64,000 nucleotides of DNA, taken from assembly GCF_900107485.1 (NCBI RefSeq), contig NZ_FNQE01000015.1:1-64000 (forward strand), given 5' to 3'. The first letter of the stretch is position 1. Every line of letters begins with the position of its first letter. Positions 17,973 to 27,338 of this stretch are shown here, piece by piece. A program made the translations under genes and the position numbers. This DNA is from Proteiniborus ethanoligenes (GTDB taxonomy: Bacteria; Bacillota; Clostridia; Tissierellales; Proteiniboraceae). The notes under the pieces were generated by a model. The model did no database searches, was not told where the DNA came from, and saw only the letters and a program-made list of their open reading frames with translations.

Positions 17973-18017
17973 ACAAGAATTCAATGGAATAAACTTTGGA
18001 TTCTTGTTTATTTTTTG
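17973..18017 (+). terminator. Terminator between fakA and recG
   Basis: ACAAGAAT (17973-17980) and ATTCTTGT (18000-18007) form an 8-bp stem followed by TTATTTTTT. A following TATAAT (18019-18024) may start recG separately. Confidence 0.7.
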
Positions 18018-18052
18018 TATAATATATATAGTTAATTGTAGAGGTGAAAACT

Positions 18053-20116
18053 TTGGATATACTAGAAAAATCAGTTCAATACATTAAGGGTGTAGGGCCT
18101 AAGAAAACAAAAAATTTACACAAAATAGGTATTAAAACAATTGGAGATTTGCTTTTTCATTTTCCAAGAAGTTATGAAGACAGAAGAGAAATAAAAAAGA
18201 TCTCAACCCTTCAAAATGGAGAAAAAGCAAATTTAAAAGTTGTTATTTGTAGCAATGCAAAAGTACATAGACCAAGAAGAAACATGTCAGTAATAAAAAT
18301 ATTAGCAAGAGATGAAACTGGAATCATTCATTTATCTTGGTTTAACCAAAATTATATAGTAAATCAAATTATGATGGGAGATATAGTCTATATAAGTGGT
18401 AAAGTAAAAAAAACAGGAGCTAATATTGAAATGCAAAATCCAGTATATGAAAAGATTGAGGAAAACGGAAAAAAAACTGGGCGAATTGTGCCGATATATC
18501 AATTAACTGACGGATTAACTAATAATGAATTGACAAAAATAATTGAAAATGTCATATCAACTTATTACATGGAGTTCATAGATGCAATTCCTCCTAAAAT
18601 TATTCATGAGCTAAAATTAATCTCATTTCGTGAAGCAATAAAAAATATTCATTTTCCTAAAGACAGAAGTTCTTATGTAAAGAGTAAAGAACGTTTAGTT
18701 TTTGAAGAACTATTTCTATTGCAATTAGGGCTATTTATTCTTAAAGGAAAAGTTACATCTAATCATAGAGGGATTATATTTTCTAAGGATGATGGTATTG
18801 ATGAAATAATTAAGTCACTTCCTTACGAATTAACTAATGCACAAAAAAGAGTTTTTATGGAAATATCTAAAGATATGGAGTCATCAAAACAAATGAATCG
18901 TCTTGTACAAGGTGATGTAGGCTCGGGTAAGACTATTATTGCAGTTCTTGCTATGATGAAGGCATATAAGTCAGGATACCAATCTGCAATGATGGCACCT
19001 ACTGAAATACTTGCAACGCAACATTATGAAAGTATAAAAGGCATATTAAGCAAGTATGATGTTAAATGTGAATTGTTAGTAAGTAATGTTAACTCAAAAA
19101 AGAAAAGTGAAATATTAGGAAAAATTGAAAAAGGAGAAGTAGATATTATAGTAGGTACTCATGCTTTAATACAAGAAAGAGTTAAATTTTATAATTTAGG
19201 ATTAACAATAACTGATGAACAGCATAGATTTGGAGTTAGACAAAGAGCAACCCTATCTATGAAAGGGAACAACCCAGATATACTTGTCATGACTGCTACA
19301 CCTATACCTAGAACCTTAGCCCTAATATTATATGGTGATTTAGAAGTATCAATAATTGATGAACTTCCAGCGGGAAGAAAGAAGATAAAGACTTATGCTA
19401 TTACTAGTGAAATGAAAGAAAGAGCATATGGATTCATTAAGGAGCAAATACATAAAGGCAGGCAAGCCTATATAGTATGTCCATTAATTGAAGAGTCTGA
19501 TAGTATTGATGCTCAATCGGCAATTCTATTATATGGAATGCTAAAGGAAAAATATTTTAAAGAATTTAGACTAGGGCTATTACATGGGCAAATGAAAAGT
19601 ACAGAGAAGGATTATGTAATGAACCAATTTAAAAATGGTGAGATAGACATACTAGTTTCAACTACTGTTATTGAAGTAGGAGTGAATGTTCCAAATGCTA
19701 ATATTATGATGATAGAGAATTCTGAAAGGTTTGGGTTAGCTCAATTGCACCAGCTAAGAGGAAGAGTTGGAAGAGGAGCATATCAATCTTATTGCATTTT
19801 AGTTAATGAAAGCAAAAGTAAATCTTCTAAAGAGAGAATGAGTATAATGGAGAAAACAAATGATGGCTTCATAATCTCTGAAAAGGATTTAGAAGCTAGA
19901 GGACCAGGTCATTTTTTTGGAACAAAGCAGCATGGGATACCGGAGTTGAAAATAGCTAATCTGTTTACAGATGTAAACACTTTAACAATTGCACAGAAAA
20001 TAGCTATTCAAGTTTTAGAGGAAGATCCTAAATTAGCCTTAGACCATAATAAGATGATTAAAATGAAAATCATGAATTTATTTAATCGAGAATATGAACT
20101 AATTTCATTTAATTGA
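18053..20116 (+). CDS. recG: ATP-dependent DNA helicase RecG
   Basis: The 687-residue enzyme reverses stalled forks and migrates Holliday junctions. An N-terminal wedge (OB-fold) domain precedes a superfamily 2 helicase core with Walker A GDVGSGKT, a DEQH box (TDEQHRFGVRQR) and QLRGRVGRG. I chose TTG at 18053 because AGAGGTGA is 6-7 bases upstream; the GTG at 18044 is part of that site. Family length is about 680-690. Confidence 0.96.
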   Translation: MDILEKSVQYIKGVGPKKTKNLHKIGIKTIGDLLFHFPRSYEDRREIKKISTLQNGEKANLKVVICSNAKVHRPRRNMSVIKILARDETGIIHLSWFNQNYIVNQIMMGDIVYISGKVKKTGANIEMQNPVYEKIEENGKKTGRIVPIYQLTDGLTNNELTKIIENVISTYYMEFIDAIPPKIIHELKLISFREAIKNIHFPKDRSSYVKSKERLVFEELFLLQLGLFILKGKVTSNHRGIIFSKDDGIDEIIKSLPYELTNAQKRVFMEISKDMESSKQMNRLVQGDVGSGKTIIAVLAMMKAYKSGYQSAMMAPTEILATQHYESIKGILSKYDVKCELLVSNVNSKKKSEILGKIEKGEVDIIVGTHALIQERVKFYNLGLTITDEQHRFGVRQRATLSMKGNNPDILVMTATPIPRTLALILYGDLEVSIIDELPAGRKKIKTYAITSEMKERAYGFIKEQIHKGRQAYIVCPLIEESDSIDAQSAILLYGMLKEKYFKEFRLGLLHGQMKSTEKDYVMNQFKNGEIDILVSTTVIEVGVNVPNANIMMIENSERFGLAQLHQLRGRVGRGAYQSYCILVNESKSKSSKERMSIMEKTNDGFIISEKDLEARGPGHFFGTKQHGIPELKIANLFTDVNTLTIAQKIAIQVLEEDPKLALDHNKMIKMKIMNLFNREYELISFN

Positions 20117-20248
20117 GATAATAAAAAATTACAGGTATTTAGGATTTTAGTAGCAATTTCTGAGTATTTTTGCAAAAAATAATAATATTTTGTTTTGGAC
20201 CTAAGAATTTTATGATAAAATAATATCTAATACTAAGGAGGAATTCTG

Positions 20249-20836
20249 TTGCGTGTAATAACAGGAAAGTTAAAAGGAAGTAAACTAATCTCTCCTAAAG
20301 GATTACATACAAGACCAACATCTGATAAAGTTAAAGAAGCTATATTTAACATCCTAGGAAACATATCTGAAGGCAGTCAGGTGCTTGATTTATATGCTGG
20401 TTCTGGAAATGTAGGCATAGAATTCTTGAGTAGAGGGGCTAGTAAATGCTATTTTATTGATTGTGATACAAATAGTATTAAATCAATTAAGGAAAATTTA
20501 AGTAGGACAAAACTTGCTGAACAGGCCTATGTATACAAGAACATCGCTGATAAGGCCATTAGCATGCTAGGTTCAAGAGGCATTTTATTTGATTATATAT
20601 TCTTAGATCCGCCTTATGAAAAAAATCTTATAGTGCCTACACTTGAAAAAATAAGTATTTGTAATATACTAAATGAAAATGGAATCATCATAACTGAGCA
20701 TGAAAGTAAAATTGTATTACCAGAGTATATAAATTATTTATTTAAGAAAGACTTCAGAAAATATGGAGGAACTACAATATCTTTTTACATCAATGGGAGG
20801 TTGAACAATGAAAGCAGTATATCCAGGGACATTTGA
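20249..20836 (+). CDS. rsmD: 16S rRNA (guanine-966-N2)-methyltransferase
   Basis: The 195-residue SAM-dependent enzyme has the N-terminal [13 protein letters not shown] signature, [15 protein letters not shown], the SAM loop [13 protein letters not shown] and the catalytic DPPYEK motif. The start is TTG at 20249 after AAGGAGG (20235-20241). Its last 29 bases overlap coaD, a common rsmD-coaD coupling. Confidence 0.95.
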   Translation: MRVITGKLKGSKLISPKGLHTRPTSDKVKEAIFNILGNISEGSQVLDLYAGSGNVGIEFLSRGASKCYFIDCDTNSIKSIKENLSRTKLAEQAYVYKNIADKAISMLGSRGILFDYIFLDPPYEKNLIVPTLEKISICNILNENGIIITEHESKIVLPEYINYLFKKDFRKYGGTTISFYINGRLNNESSISRDI

Positions 20837-21287
20837 TCCAGTAACTAATGGACATCTAGATATAATAAAAAGAAGTTCAAAAAAATTCGACAAAATTACA
20901 GTTCTGGTCTTAAATAACCCATCTAAAAATCATATGTTTACTGTAGAAGAGAGAATAAAATTACTTAAAGAAATCACTAAAAATTTCGAAAATGTGGAGG
21001 TTGATTCGTTTACGGGATTACTAGTAGATTATATGAAACAAAATGAATCTAAATTGATTATAAGAGGCTTAAGAGCAGTGTCAGATTTTGAATATGAGAT
21101 GCAAATGGCATTAATGAACAACAGCCTTTATGATGAAGCAGAAACATTTTTTTTAATTGCAAGAGATAAATATTCTTATTTAAGCTCTAGCATTGTAAAA
21201 GAGGTTGCAAGCTTTAATGGTGATATTTCTGGATTAGTACCTAATATAGTAGAGTTAGCAATTAAGTCTAAACTAAGGGGGGAGTAA
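20808..21287 (+). CDS. coaD: Phosphopantetheine adenylyltransferase
   Basis: The 159-residue enzyme adds AMP to 4'-phosphopantetheine in coenzyme A synthesis, downstream of the coaBC product encoded earlier in this window. It has [12 protein letters not shown] with the TxGH nucleotidyl-transfer motif (residues 13-16), [15 protein letters not shown] and the SSSIVKE end motif. Translation likely couples to rsmD, whose 3' end it overlaps; GGGAGG (20796-20801) is its ribosome-binding site. Confidence 0.97.
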   Translation: MKAVYPGTFDPVTNGHLDIIKRSSKKFDKITVLVLNNPSKNHMFTVEERIKLLKEITKNFENVEVDSFTGLLVDYMKQNESKLIIRGLRAVSDFEYEMQMALMNNSLYDEAETFFLIARDKYSYLSSSIVKEVASFNGDISGLVPNIVELAIKSKLRGE

Positions 21288-21290
21288 GAT

Positions 21291-21737
21291 ATGGATGTTT
21301 TAAAACTATTAGATGAAATAGAAGACATTATAGAAGGTAGTTCAACAATACCTTTTGCTGGCAAAGTATTAGTAGATAAGAACGAAGTATTAGATGTAAT
21401 AAGGGAAATAAGAATAAAGTTGCCTGATGAAATTAAACAAGCTGAATGGATAAAAGAAGAAAGACAAAGGATTCTAGCAGAAGCACAAAATGAAGCAGAC
21501 ACAATAATTGATGAAGTTAAATTACATATCGAAGAAATGGTTGAGCAAGATGAAATTACAAAACAGGCCCATGAAAGATCAGAGGAGATAATAACAAAAG
21601 CTCAAAACAATGCTAAAGAAATAAGAATTGGCGCAAGAGAGTATGCTGACGGACTATTAAAAGAAGTAGAGAATAATCTTAAAAGTATTATTGACACATT
21701 AGAGAGAAACAGACAAGAACTAAATGGTTTTAAATAA
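21291..21737 (+). CDS. Coiled-coil protein, function unknown
   Basis: The 148-residue, highly charged protein is predicted largely helical, with heptad-like stretches rich in Glu, Lys and Ala (about residues 55-145) resembling ATP synthase b-subunit or DivIVA-like coiled coils. It starts 3 bases after coaD, and clostridial genomes often keep such a gene here, annotated loosely as an ATPase. There is no P-loop, so that name is not supported by the sequence. A bidirectional terminator follows. Confidence 0.8.
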   Translation: MDVLKLLDEIEDIIEGSSTIPFAGKVLVDKNEVLDVIREIRIKLPDEIKQAEWIKEERQRILAEAQNEADTIIDEVKLHIEEMVEQDEITKQAHERSEEIITKAQNNAKEIRIGAREYADGLLKEVENNLKSIIDTLERNRQELNGFK

Positions 21738-21742
21738 TTAAC

Positions 21743-21775
21743 AAAGACTCCTGTGGTTTTGAAGGGGTCTTTTCA
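21743..21775. terminator. Bidirectional terminator between convergent genes
   Basis: AAAGACTCC (21743-21751) pairs with GGGGTCTTT (21764-21772) with one T-G pair, followed by TT on the + strand and AAAGA/TCTTT symmetry on the other. It separates the coaD unit from ylbJ, which converges on it. Confidence 0.75.
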
Positions 21776-23074
21776 TTTGTCATTTAAAATAGTTTTTATA
21801 TTATATAGGGCTCCAATGAAAAGAGCAGTTACTGTTGTGACCACTATCATAACTAGTTCTATACCCAAGGAAAATTTAAAGGTATTTAACCAGTTATCAA
21901 CAAAGCTGTTTTGTAGGCTGTAATTCTCAGTAATAAAAGAAACAACTATACTCTTAAAAAATAATTTGTATAGTATGTAGCTATAAATAAAAGATATGAA
22001 TGCATGAAGACCTTTAGCAAGCAAGTAAAGTTTTGGATTAATGTCTGTTGTACCAATAGCACTAATAGCTTGGCTATGGATAGATAGACCGCTCCAGCCT
22101 ATTAGGAAACTTACTGCACATAGCTGAGAAATAAAACTAGAGCCATTAGCCTTAGAAATTAGCTTGCAGCCATTAGTAACTTCTAAAAGCCCACTAATAA
22201 AGCCCTTGATTAGCTCTATATCTATATCAACAGGAAATATTACCATAAAAAGGGATGAAAAAAAATTAATAAATTTAGTTACCATTAGAATTTCAATTAT
22301 AACAGAGTATATTATTATAAATCCTCCAATCATAAACATTGATTCAAATGAAGACCTTATAGAATCGCTCATTAACATACTTATATTTCTTCCATCTTTT
22401 TTTCTTGCTTGGACTAAACTATAAAGTGCTTTTCGAAAATAATTAATTCTTCCCTTGCTATACCCATTATTTAAGTTTTCTATTTTACCATAATTCTTAA
22501 AAAGAAATCCAACTGTGATAGCACCTAAATAATGTGATGATGCAAGTAGGGTTCCAATAGCTGGATTTCTAAACATTCCTATAGAAACAGCTCCAATCAT
22601 AAACAATGGACCAGAAGTACTACAAAAAGAAACAAGTCTTTGTGCTTCAATTTTATCTATTATATTTTCATTCCTTAGCTTAGAAACTAATGTAACACCT
22701 ACTGGATATCCAGATGATATACTCATAACAAATGGAAAAGATCCTTTACCAGATACACCAAACAAAGGATACATTATTGGCTCTAAGAGGACACCAAAAA
22801 AATTCACAACACCAAGTCCTATTAATACTTCTGCACCAATAAAAAAAGGCATTAAAGAAGGCAAAATGATATTTGACCATGTTCTAAAGCCATTTAATGC
22901 AGCGTTTATGGTGTTATTAGGATAAATTATTAAACAAGATACCAAGAATAAGACTAGTATGACTAATAAATAGGTTTTTATATTTTTAAATCTATTTACT
23001 ATCTTCTTATTTATAATACTAATAAAAAATATTAAAATACATATAGAAAAAAATAGAATAATATAATTGGACAT
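21773..23074 (-). CDS. ylbJ: Sporulation integral membrane protein YlbJ
   Basis: The 433-residue protein has about nine to ten hydrophobic segments and the nucleoside-transporter/spore-maturation gate-type motifs GVSGKGSFPFVMSISSGYPVG and FLIGWSGLSIHSQA. In B. subtilis ylbJ is expressed in the mother cell under sigma-E and is needed for spore formation. It therefore argues for an endospore former. AGCAGGAGG precedes the ATG on the - strand. ylbM lies upstream on the same strand. Confidence 0.93.
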   Translation of the reverse strand: MSNYIILFFSICILIFFISIINKKIVNRFKNIKTYLLVILVLFLVSCLIIYPNNTINAALNGFRTWSNIILPSLMPFFIGAEVLIGLGVVNFFGVLLEPIMYPLFGVSGKGSFPFVMSISSGYPVGVTLVSKLRNENIIDKIEAQRLVSFCSTSGPLFMIGAVSIGMFRNPAIGTLLASSHYLGAITVGFLFKNYGKIENLNNGYSKGRINYFRKALYSLVQARKKDGRNISMLMSDSIRSSFESMFMIGGFIIIYSVIIEILMVTKFINFFSSLFMVIFPVDIDIELIKGFISGLLEVTNGCKLISKANGSSFISQLCAVSFLIGWSGLSIHSQAISAIGTTDINPKLYLLAKGLHAFISFIYSYILYKLFFKSIVVSFITENYSLQNSFVDNWLNTFKFSLGIELVMIVVTTVTALFIGALYNIKTILNDK

Positions 23075-23169
23075 ATTAAACCTCCTGCTTTATATCTTAT
23101 ATATTATATTGAGAACATCTTTATAATATGATAATAAACAGGAGGAAATGGGTAGGTACAATTAAAGTA

Positions 23170-24426
23170 TTAAATAATGAAATTAATATAAGGTGAAGTT
23201 AGATAATCTAGGTTCATTTTAATTTTACCCTTGTCTAGACCTAAAAAATATAGATCTGTAGCTTTTTTATCTAATAATATCATTTGATTTAAAACCCTAT
23301 TACCAAATTCCTTGTAATCAGCAAACTTAGTTATAATAGGTAGTGAGCATTTTAGTTTTGCTTGTTTAAGTATATCAAATCCTTTAGTATTTAAACCTAA
23401 AACTCTTATATATTGAGGTCCATGAAAATGAAGATGATTAAATTCATCTTGGTTAATCTCAATTAGAAGGTGAATAAGTATTCTTTTTAGTCTAGTTAAA
23501 GTAAACCTTTTAGTGCTTATACAGTTTAGGATGTCATTTATATTACTATAATTAGTAGAACAGTCTATAATTCTATTATGAAGCCCTTCTGTAACACCAA
23601 TAATGCTCTTAAGTTTTTCAGGAGTACTATTTCTTAGTATGTATAAAAGAATATTTGAAAAATTTTCGATTCTGTTAAAATCCTTATTTTCTTCTAAAAA
23701 ATTTTGTAGACTTATATATGTAGGAGCTGGAACAGTATCTATTATGTTTTTTGCCATATGATTATTCAGTAATTGTTCACGAATAGCAGTTGCACTAGAA
23801 AATCTGCCAGTAAGGTTCTTATCATGATAATTAGAATTCTTTCTCTTAATTGTATATGGCTTAATATTACTAGAAATCTTCTTTAATGCTTTTAAATATT
23901 CTATAGAAAGGATATTATTTGGATTAGAAATAACATCACTAATCTTAGAGCTATAATGAGGAGCACAATCTTTTAAATAATTAACTAAAGCATGTTCTCT
24001 AGCTTTGGGGAAAGAATTTCCTTGTGCAAGAGAATCTTTTAAGTATTCTATAAATGCTTCCGATTCACTATTAAATATCTCTGCTATATATTCTAATAGA
24101 TGGATATCTCCAAGTTCACTTCCAAAACTAACACTATCAACAATACCTAAACTATCTAATATTCTAACAGCACCATAAGCAAAAAATTCTGCACTTTGAC
24201 ATGCGTATATAAATGGTAATTCTATTACTAAATCAACGCCATTATCTACGGCCATTTTAGCTCTAGTCCATTTATCTACTAAAGCAGGCTCACCTCTTTG
24301 CAAAAAATTACCGCTCATTACTGCTATAGAATAATCTGAACATGTAATTTCCTTAGATTTATTCAAGTGATATAAATGTCCATTATGAAAAGGATTATAT
24401 TCTGTAATCAGTCCAACAATTTTCAT
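23170..24426 (-). CDS. ylbM: tRNA(Met) cytidine acetate ligase (YlbM/TmcAL)
   Basis: This 418-residue enzyme activates acetate with ATP to make N4-acetylcytidine at the wobble base of elongator tRNA-Met. The nucleotidyltransferase motif EYNPFHNGHLYHL (HxGH) is at the N-terminus, and GNFLQRGEPALVDKW follows. ATG at 24426 is chosen because GGAGG lies 5 bases upstream; the TTG at 24438 overlaps that site. ackA, on the opposite strand, starts 176 bases away, and acetate is common to both. Confidence 0.93.
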   Translation of the reverse strand: MKIVGLITEYNPFHNGHLYHLNKSKEITCSDYSIAVMSGNFLQRGEPALVDKWTRAKMAVDNGVDLVIELPFIYACQSAEFFAYGAVRILDSLGIVDSVSFGSELGDIHLLEYIAEIFNSESEAFIEYLKDSLAQGNSFPKAREHALVNYLKDCAPHYSSKISDVISNPNNILSIEYLKALKKISSNIKPYTIKRKNSNYHDKNLTGRFSSATAIREQLLNNHMAKNIIDTVPAPTYISLQNFLEENKDFNRIENFSNILLYILRNSTPEKLKSIIGVTEGLHNRIIDCSTNYSNINDILNCISTKRFTLTRLKRILIHLLIEINQDEFNHLHFHGPQYIRVLGLNTKGFDILKQAKLKCSLPIITKFADYKEFGNRVLNQMILLDKKATDLYFLGLDKGKIKMNLDYLTSPYINFII

Positions 24427-24549
24427 AACAACCTCCAAAAAATGAAAAATAAGTATTTATTTCATATACTTTTCTTTATTATATCATTTTTTAAAAGATT
24501 AAAAATTATTAATATAGGAAATAATCTATAATACAGTTGATTTTTTTGC

Positions 24550-24579
24550 TTGACTATAATAATATGGGATTGTTAATAT
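24550..24579 (+). promoter_or_regulatory. Promoter for ackA
   Basis: TTGACT (24550-24555) is followed after 18 bases by TAATAT (24574-24579). The ackA ATG is at 24603. Confidence 0.6.
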
Positions 24580-24602
24580 ATATACTTGTAGGAGGGATAG
24601 AC

Positions 24603-25793
24603 ATGAAAATTTTAGTTATTAATTGTGGGAGCTCTTCATTAAAATATCAATTAATAGATATGACTAATGAAAATGTTCTAGCTAAAGGTTTAGCAGAAAG
24701 AATAGGCATTGAAGGCTCTAGAATTAAACACAAACCAACAGGAAAAGAAGAAGTAGTAATTGAAAAACCAATGGACAACCATAAAGTAGTGCTTGAAATA
24801 GTTTTAAATGCACTAGTAGACTCTAATTATGGTATCATAAAGTCAATGGATGAAATTGGTGCAGTAGGTCATAGAGTAGTTCATGGAGGCGAAAAGTTTT
24901 CAGAATCTGTTATTATTGATGACAATGTAATGCAAGCTATAAAGGATTGTATAGACTTAGCTCCATTACATAACCCACCAAACATTGTAGGAATAGAAGC
25001 ATGTAAAGAGCTTATGCCAAATACTCCTATGGTTGCAGTTTTTGATACTGCTTTCCATCAAACAATGGAGGCTGATAATTATATATATCCAATACCTTAC
25101 GAATTTTATGAAAAATATAAGATTAGAAGATATGGATTCCATGGAACTTCTCATAAATATGTTTCATTAAGAGCTGCTGAAATATTAGGAAAAGACATTA
25201 AAGACTTAAATATTGTTACATGTCACTTAGGAAATGGCTCTAGCGTATGTGCAGTACAAGGCGGAAAATCTATGGATACGAGCATGGGCTTTACACCTTT
25301 AGAAGGTTTAGCAATGGGTACTAGGTCCGGAGATATTGACCCAGCTATAATTCCATTCATTATGGACAAAGAAGGGATGACCTTTGATGAAGTAAATGAT
25401 ATGCTAAACAAAAAATCTGGTGTATTAGGTATCTCAGGAATTAGTAGTGACTTTAGAGACTTAGAAATAGCAATGGAAGAAGGCAATGAAAGAGCAAAAC
25501 TTGCCTTAGATGTATTTGTTAATAGGGTTAAAAAATATGTTGGTGCCTATGTAGCTACTATGTGTAGAATAGATGCACTAGTATTTACAGCAGGAATAGG
25601 CGAAAATTCAAGCTATATCAGAGAGAAAGTTTGCGAAGGACTTGAATGCCTAGGTATTAAAATTGAACCTGAATTAAACAACATAAGAGGAAAGGAAGCT
25701 TTTCTTAACAAAGATTTAACTGCTGTTAATATACTTGTTATTCCTACAAACGAAGAATTAATGATTGCAAGAGATACTAAAGCTTTAATATAA
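24603..25793 (+). CDS. ackA: Acetate kinase
   Basis: The 396-residue enzyme interconverts acetyl phosphate and acetate, yielding ATP in fermentation. Family signatures are [11 protein letters not shown] at the N-terminus, [36 protein letters not shown] and the C-terminal [13 protein letters not shown] at 24603 follows TAGGAGGG; a longer frame back to 24537 would start inside the promoter. No pta gene is adjacent, so phosphotransacetylase lies outside the window or acetyl phosphate has another source. A terminator follows. Confidence 0.97.
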   Translation: MKILVINCGSSSLKYQLIDMTNENVLAKGLAERIGIEGSRIKHKPTGKEEVVIEKPMDNHKVVLEIVLNALVDSNYGIIKSMDEIGAVGHRVVHGGEKFSESVIIDDNVMQAIKDCIDLAPLHNPPNIVGIEACKELMPNTPMVAVFDTAFHQTMEADNYIYPIPYEFYEKYKIRRYGFHGTSHKYVSLRAAEILGKDIKDLNIVTCHLGNGSSVCAVQGGKSMDTSMGFTPLEGLAMGTRSGDIDPAIIPFIMDKEGMTFDEVNDMLNKKSGVLGISGISSDFRDLEIAMEEGNERAKLALDVFVNRVKKYVGAYVATMCRIDALVFTAGIGENSSYIREKVCEGLECLGIKIEPELNNIRGKEAFLNKDLTAVNILVIPTNEELMIARDTKALI

Positions 25794-25799
25794 TATAAC

Positions 25800-25828
25800 A
25801 AGGCAGGTTAATCCTGCCTTTATCTTCT
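25800..25828 (+). terminator. Terminator after ackA
   Basis: AAGGCAGG (25800-25807) and CCTGCCTT (25813-25820) form an 8-bp GC-rich stem with a 5-base loop, followed by TATCTTCT. Confidence 0.85.
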
Positions 25829-25854
25829 ATCATATGGTAATATAACAATTGTTC

Positions 25855-25884
25855 TTGACAAACATTCTATAACTTATATATAAT
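25855..25884 (+). promoter_or_regulatory. Promoter for yceD-rpmF
   Basis: A consensus TTGACA (25855-25860) and a consensus TATAAT (25879-25884) are separated by 18 bases, 32 bases upstream of the yceD start. Confidence 0.8.
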
Positions 25885-25915
25885 AAAATTTGGCAATGTT
25901 TAAGAGGTGAAGGCG

Positions 25916-26425
25916 ATGAAGATAGACCTGTCAAGACTCCTTGATAGAGCAGTTTACAAAATAGACTTTGAACAAGATGTTGAATTAACTAAAATATCAA
26001 CAAACCTTCGTGAATTAGAGTTGGTAGACTTAGTTAATATAAAGGGAAGTGTTTATAGTACAGAGGAAAGTTTGTATCTTAGTGCAATGGTTTCTTATGA
26101 ATACTATGAAAACTGCGCAAGATGCCTTGAAAAGTTTGTTAATAGAGTAGAGACTGTTCTATCAGGAAGACTTATGGAGAACTCTAAATCACATGATGAA
26201 ATTGATGATGATGAACTCATAATTTATTATGAAAATAATGAATTAGATTTAAAAGAGCAAATATTAACCTCTATAATATTGTCTTTACCTATGAAGTCAG
26301 TTTGTAACGACAATTGTAGGGGATTGTGTCTAGTCTGTGGAAGAGATTTGAATAAAGGAAATTGTGATTGTAATATTCAAGAAATTGATCCTCGTCTAGC
26401 TAAATTAAAGGATTTATTTGACTGA
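25916..26425 (+). CDS. DUF177 (YceD-like) protein
   Basis: The 169-residue protein has the DUF177 pattern: a variable N-terminus, the CARCLEKF pair of cysteines, then CNDNCRGLCLVCGRDLNKGNCDC near the C-terminus, a probable metal site. The family is nearly always encoded directly upstream of rpmF, here 18 bases away, and has been linked to 23S rRNA processing. ATG at 25916 follows AAGAGGTGA; GTG at 25907 lies within that site. Confidence 0.9.
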   Translation: MKIDLSRLLDRAVYKIDFEQDVELTKISTNLRELELVDLVNIKGSVYSTEESLYLSAMVSYEYYENCARCLEKFVNRVETVLSGRLMENSKSHDEIDDDELIIYYENNELDLKEQILTSIILSLPMKSVCNDNCRGLCLVCGRDLNKGNCDCNIQEIDPRLAKLKDLFD

Positions 26426-26443
26426 TTTAAGGAGGTGTTTTAA

Positions 26444-26623
26444 ATGGCAGTACCAAAACGTAAGACATCAAAAGCAAGAAGAGATAAAAGAAGAGCTTCA
26501 TCTCAAGTTTTAACAAAAGCTACAGTAGTTGAATGTCCACAATGTCATGAACCAAAACTACCACATAGAGTATGTAAGTCATGCGGATATTACAAAAATA
26601 AAGAAGTTGTAGCAGTTGAATAA
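26444..26623 (+). CDS. rpmF: Ribosomal protein L32
   Basis: This 59-residue 50S protein begins [19 protein letters not shown] and carries a four-cysteine zinc ribbon (CPQC and CKSC separated by about 12 residues). AGGAGGTG lies 9 bases before the ATG. It closes the yceD-rpmF unit and is followed by a strong terminator. Length and motifs are standard. Confidence 0.97.
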   Translation: MAVPKRKTSKARRDKRRASSQVLTKATVVECPQCHEPKLPHRVCKSCGYYKNKEVVAVE

Positions 26624-26630
26624 TGAATGA

Positions 26631-26667
26631 AAAAAGATAGTGGGTAATAGCACTATCTTTTTTTTAT
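26631..26667 (+). terminator. Terminator after rpmF
   Basis: AAAAAGATAGTG and CACTATCTTTTT form a 12-bp stem with an 8-base loop, ending in a run of Ts. It separates the ribosomal gene from the FapR-controlled lipid cluster. Confidence 0.9.
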
Positions 26668-26676
26668 AAAAAACTA

Positions 26677-26705
26677 TTGATTTTTTTAAAATATTAATAT
26701 ATACT
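26677..26705 (+). promoter_or_regulatory. Promoter of the fapR-fab cluster
   Basis: TTGATT (26677-26682) and TATACT (26700-26705) are spaced by 17 bases. The FapR operator begins 6 bases downstream, over the expected transcription start. Confidence 0.7.
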
Positions 26706-26711
26706 CGTTAT

Positions 26712-26726
26712 TAGTACCAGGTACTA
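26712..26726 (+). promoter_or_regulatory. FapR operator
   Basis: TAGTACCAGGTACTA is a perfect 15-base palindrome centred on A26719, matching the known FapR half-site TTAGTACC. Bound FapR would block initiation until malonyl-CoA releases it. Confidence 0.85.
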
Positions 26727-26755
26727 TATACAAGTATTAACTCGAGGTGAAAATT

Positions 26756-27337
26756 GTGAGTGCAAATAAGCTTAGTAAAAAAGAAAGGCATATTAGACTG
26801 GTTGAAAAATTAAAGGAGGATCCATTTTTAACTGATGAAGAGTTAATGCAATTATTCAATGTAAGCATTCAAACTATTAGACTAGATAGACTTGAGCTAG
26901 GAATACCAGAATTAAGAGAGAGAATAAAAAATGTTGCAGAAAAAAGCTATTCAAAAGTTAGAACTATCGGTGGTACAGAGATAGTAGGAGAATTAGTAGA
27001 TATTAGCTTAGGGAAAAATGGAATATCCATACTGGAAACAGATGAAACAATGGCTTTTATGAAAACAAGTATTGTCAGAGGACATAATATTTATGCTCAA
27101 GCAGAATCCTTAGCTATTGCAGTAATAGATGCAGATGTTGCATTAACAGGGGTTGCAAACATTAAATACAAGGACTTAGTTAAAGCTGGTGAAAAGCTAA
27201 TTGCAAAAGCAGAAGTAACTAGAAAAAGAGGAAACAAGTATTTTGTTCATGTATTTACATATGTTGGACAAAAACAAGTATTTAGAGGTAAATTTATTCT
27301 TGTGTCTATAGACCAGAATGTTCAGGAGGCGGATTAA
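26756..27337 (+). CDS. fapR: Fatty acid and phospholipid biosynthesis repressor FapR
   Basis: The 193-residue regulator has an N-terminal helix-turn-helix (around residues 15-60, including [32 protein letters not shown] in part) and a C-terminal hot-dog domain that binds malonyl-CoA. It represses its own cluster through the operator just upstream. GTG at 26756 follows CGAGGTGA; the GTG at 26747 is inside that site. Its stop overlaps an ATG just before the plsX GTG. Confidence 0.95.
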   Translation: MSANKLSKKERHIRLVEKLKEDPFLTDEELMQLFNVSIQTIRLDRLELGIPELRERIKNVAEKSYSKVRTIGGTEIVGELVDISLGKNGISILETDETMAFMKTSIVRGHNIYAQAESLAIAVIDADVALTGVANIKYKDLVKAGEKLIAKAEVTRKRGNKYFVHVFTYVGQKQVFRGKFILVSIDQNVQEAD

Positions 27338-27338
27338 T

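Noticed and set aside
21233-21246. FapR half-site TTAGTACC inside coaD, and another in fabH at 29101-29108
   Set aside because: Both are single half-sites inside coding sequence with no palindromic partner.
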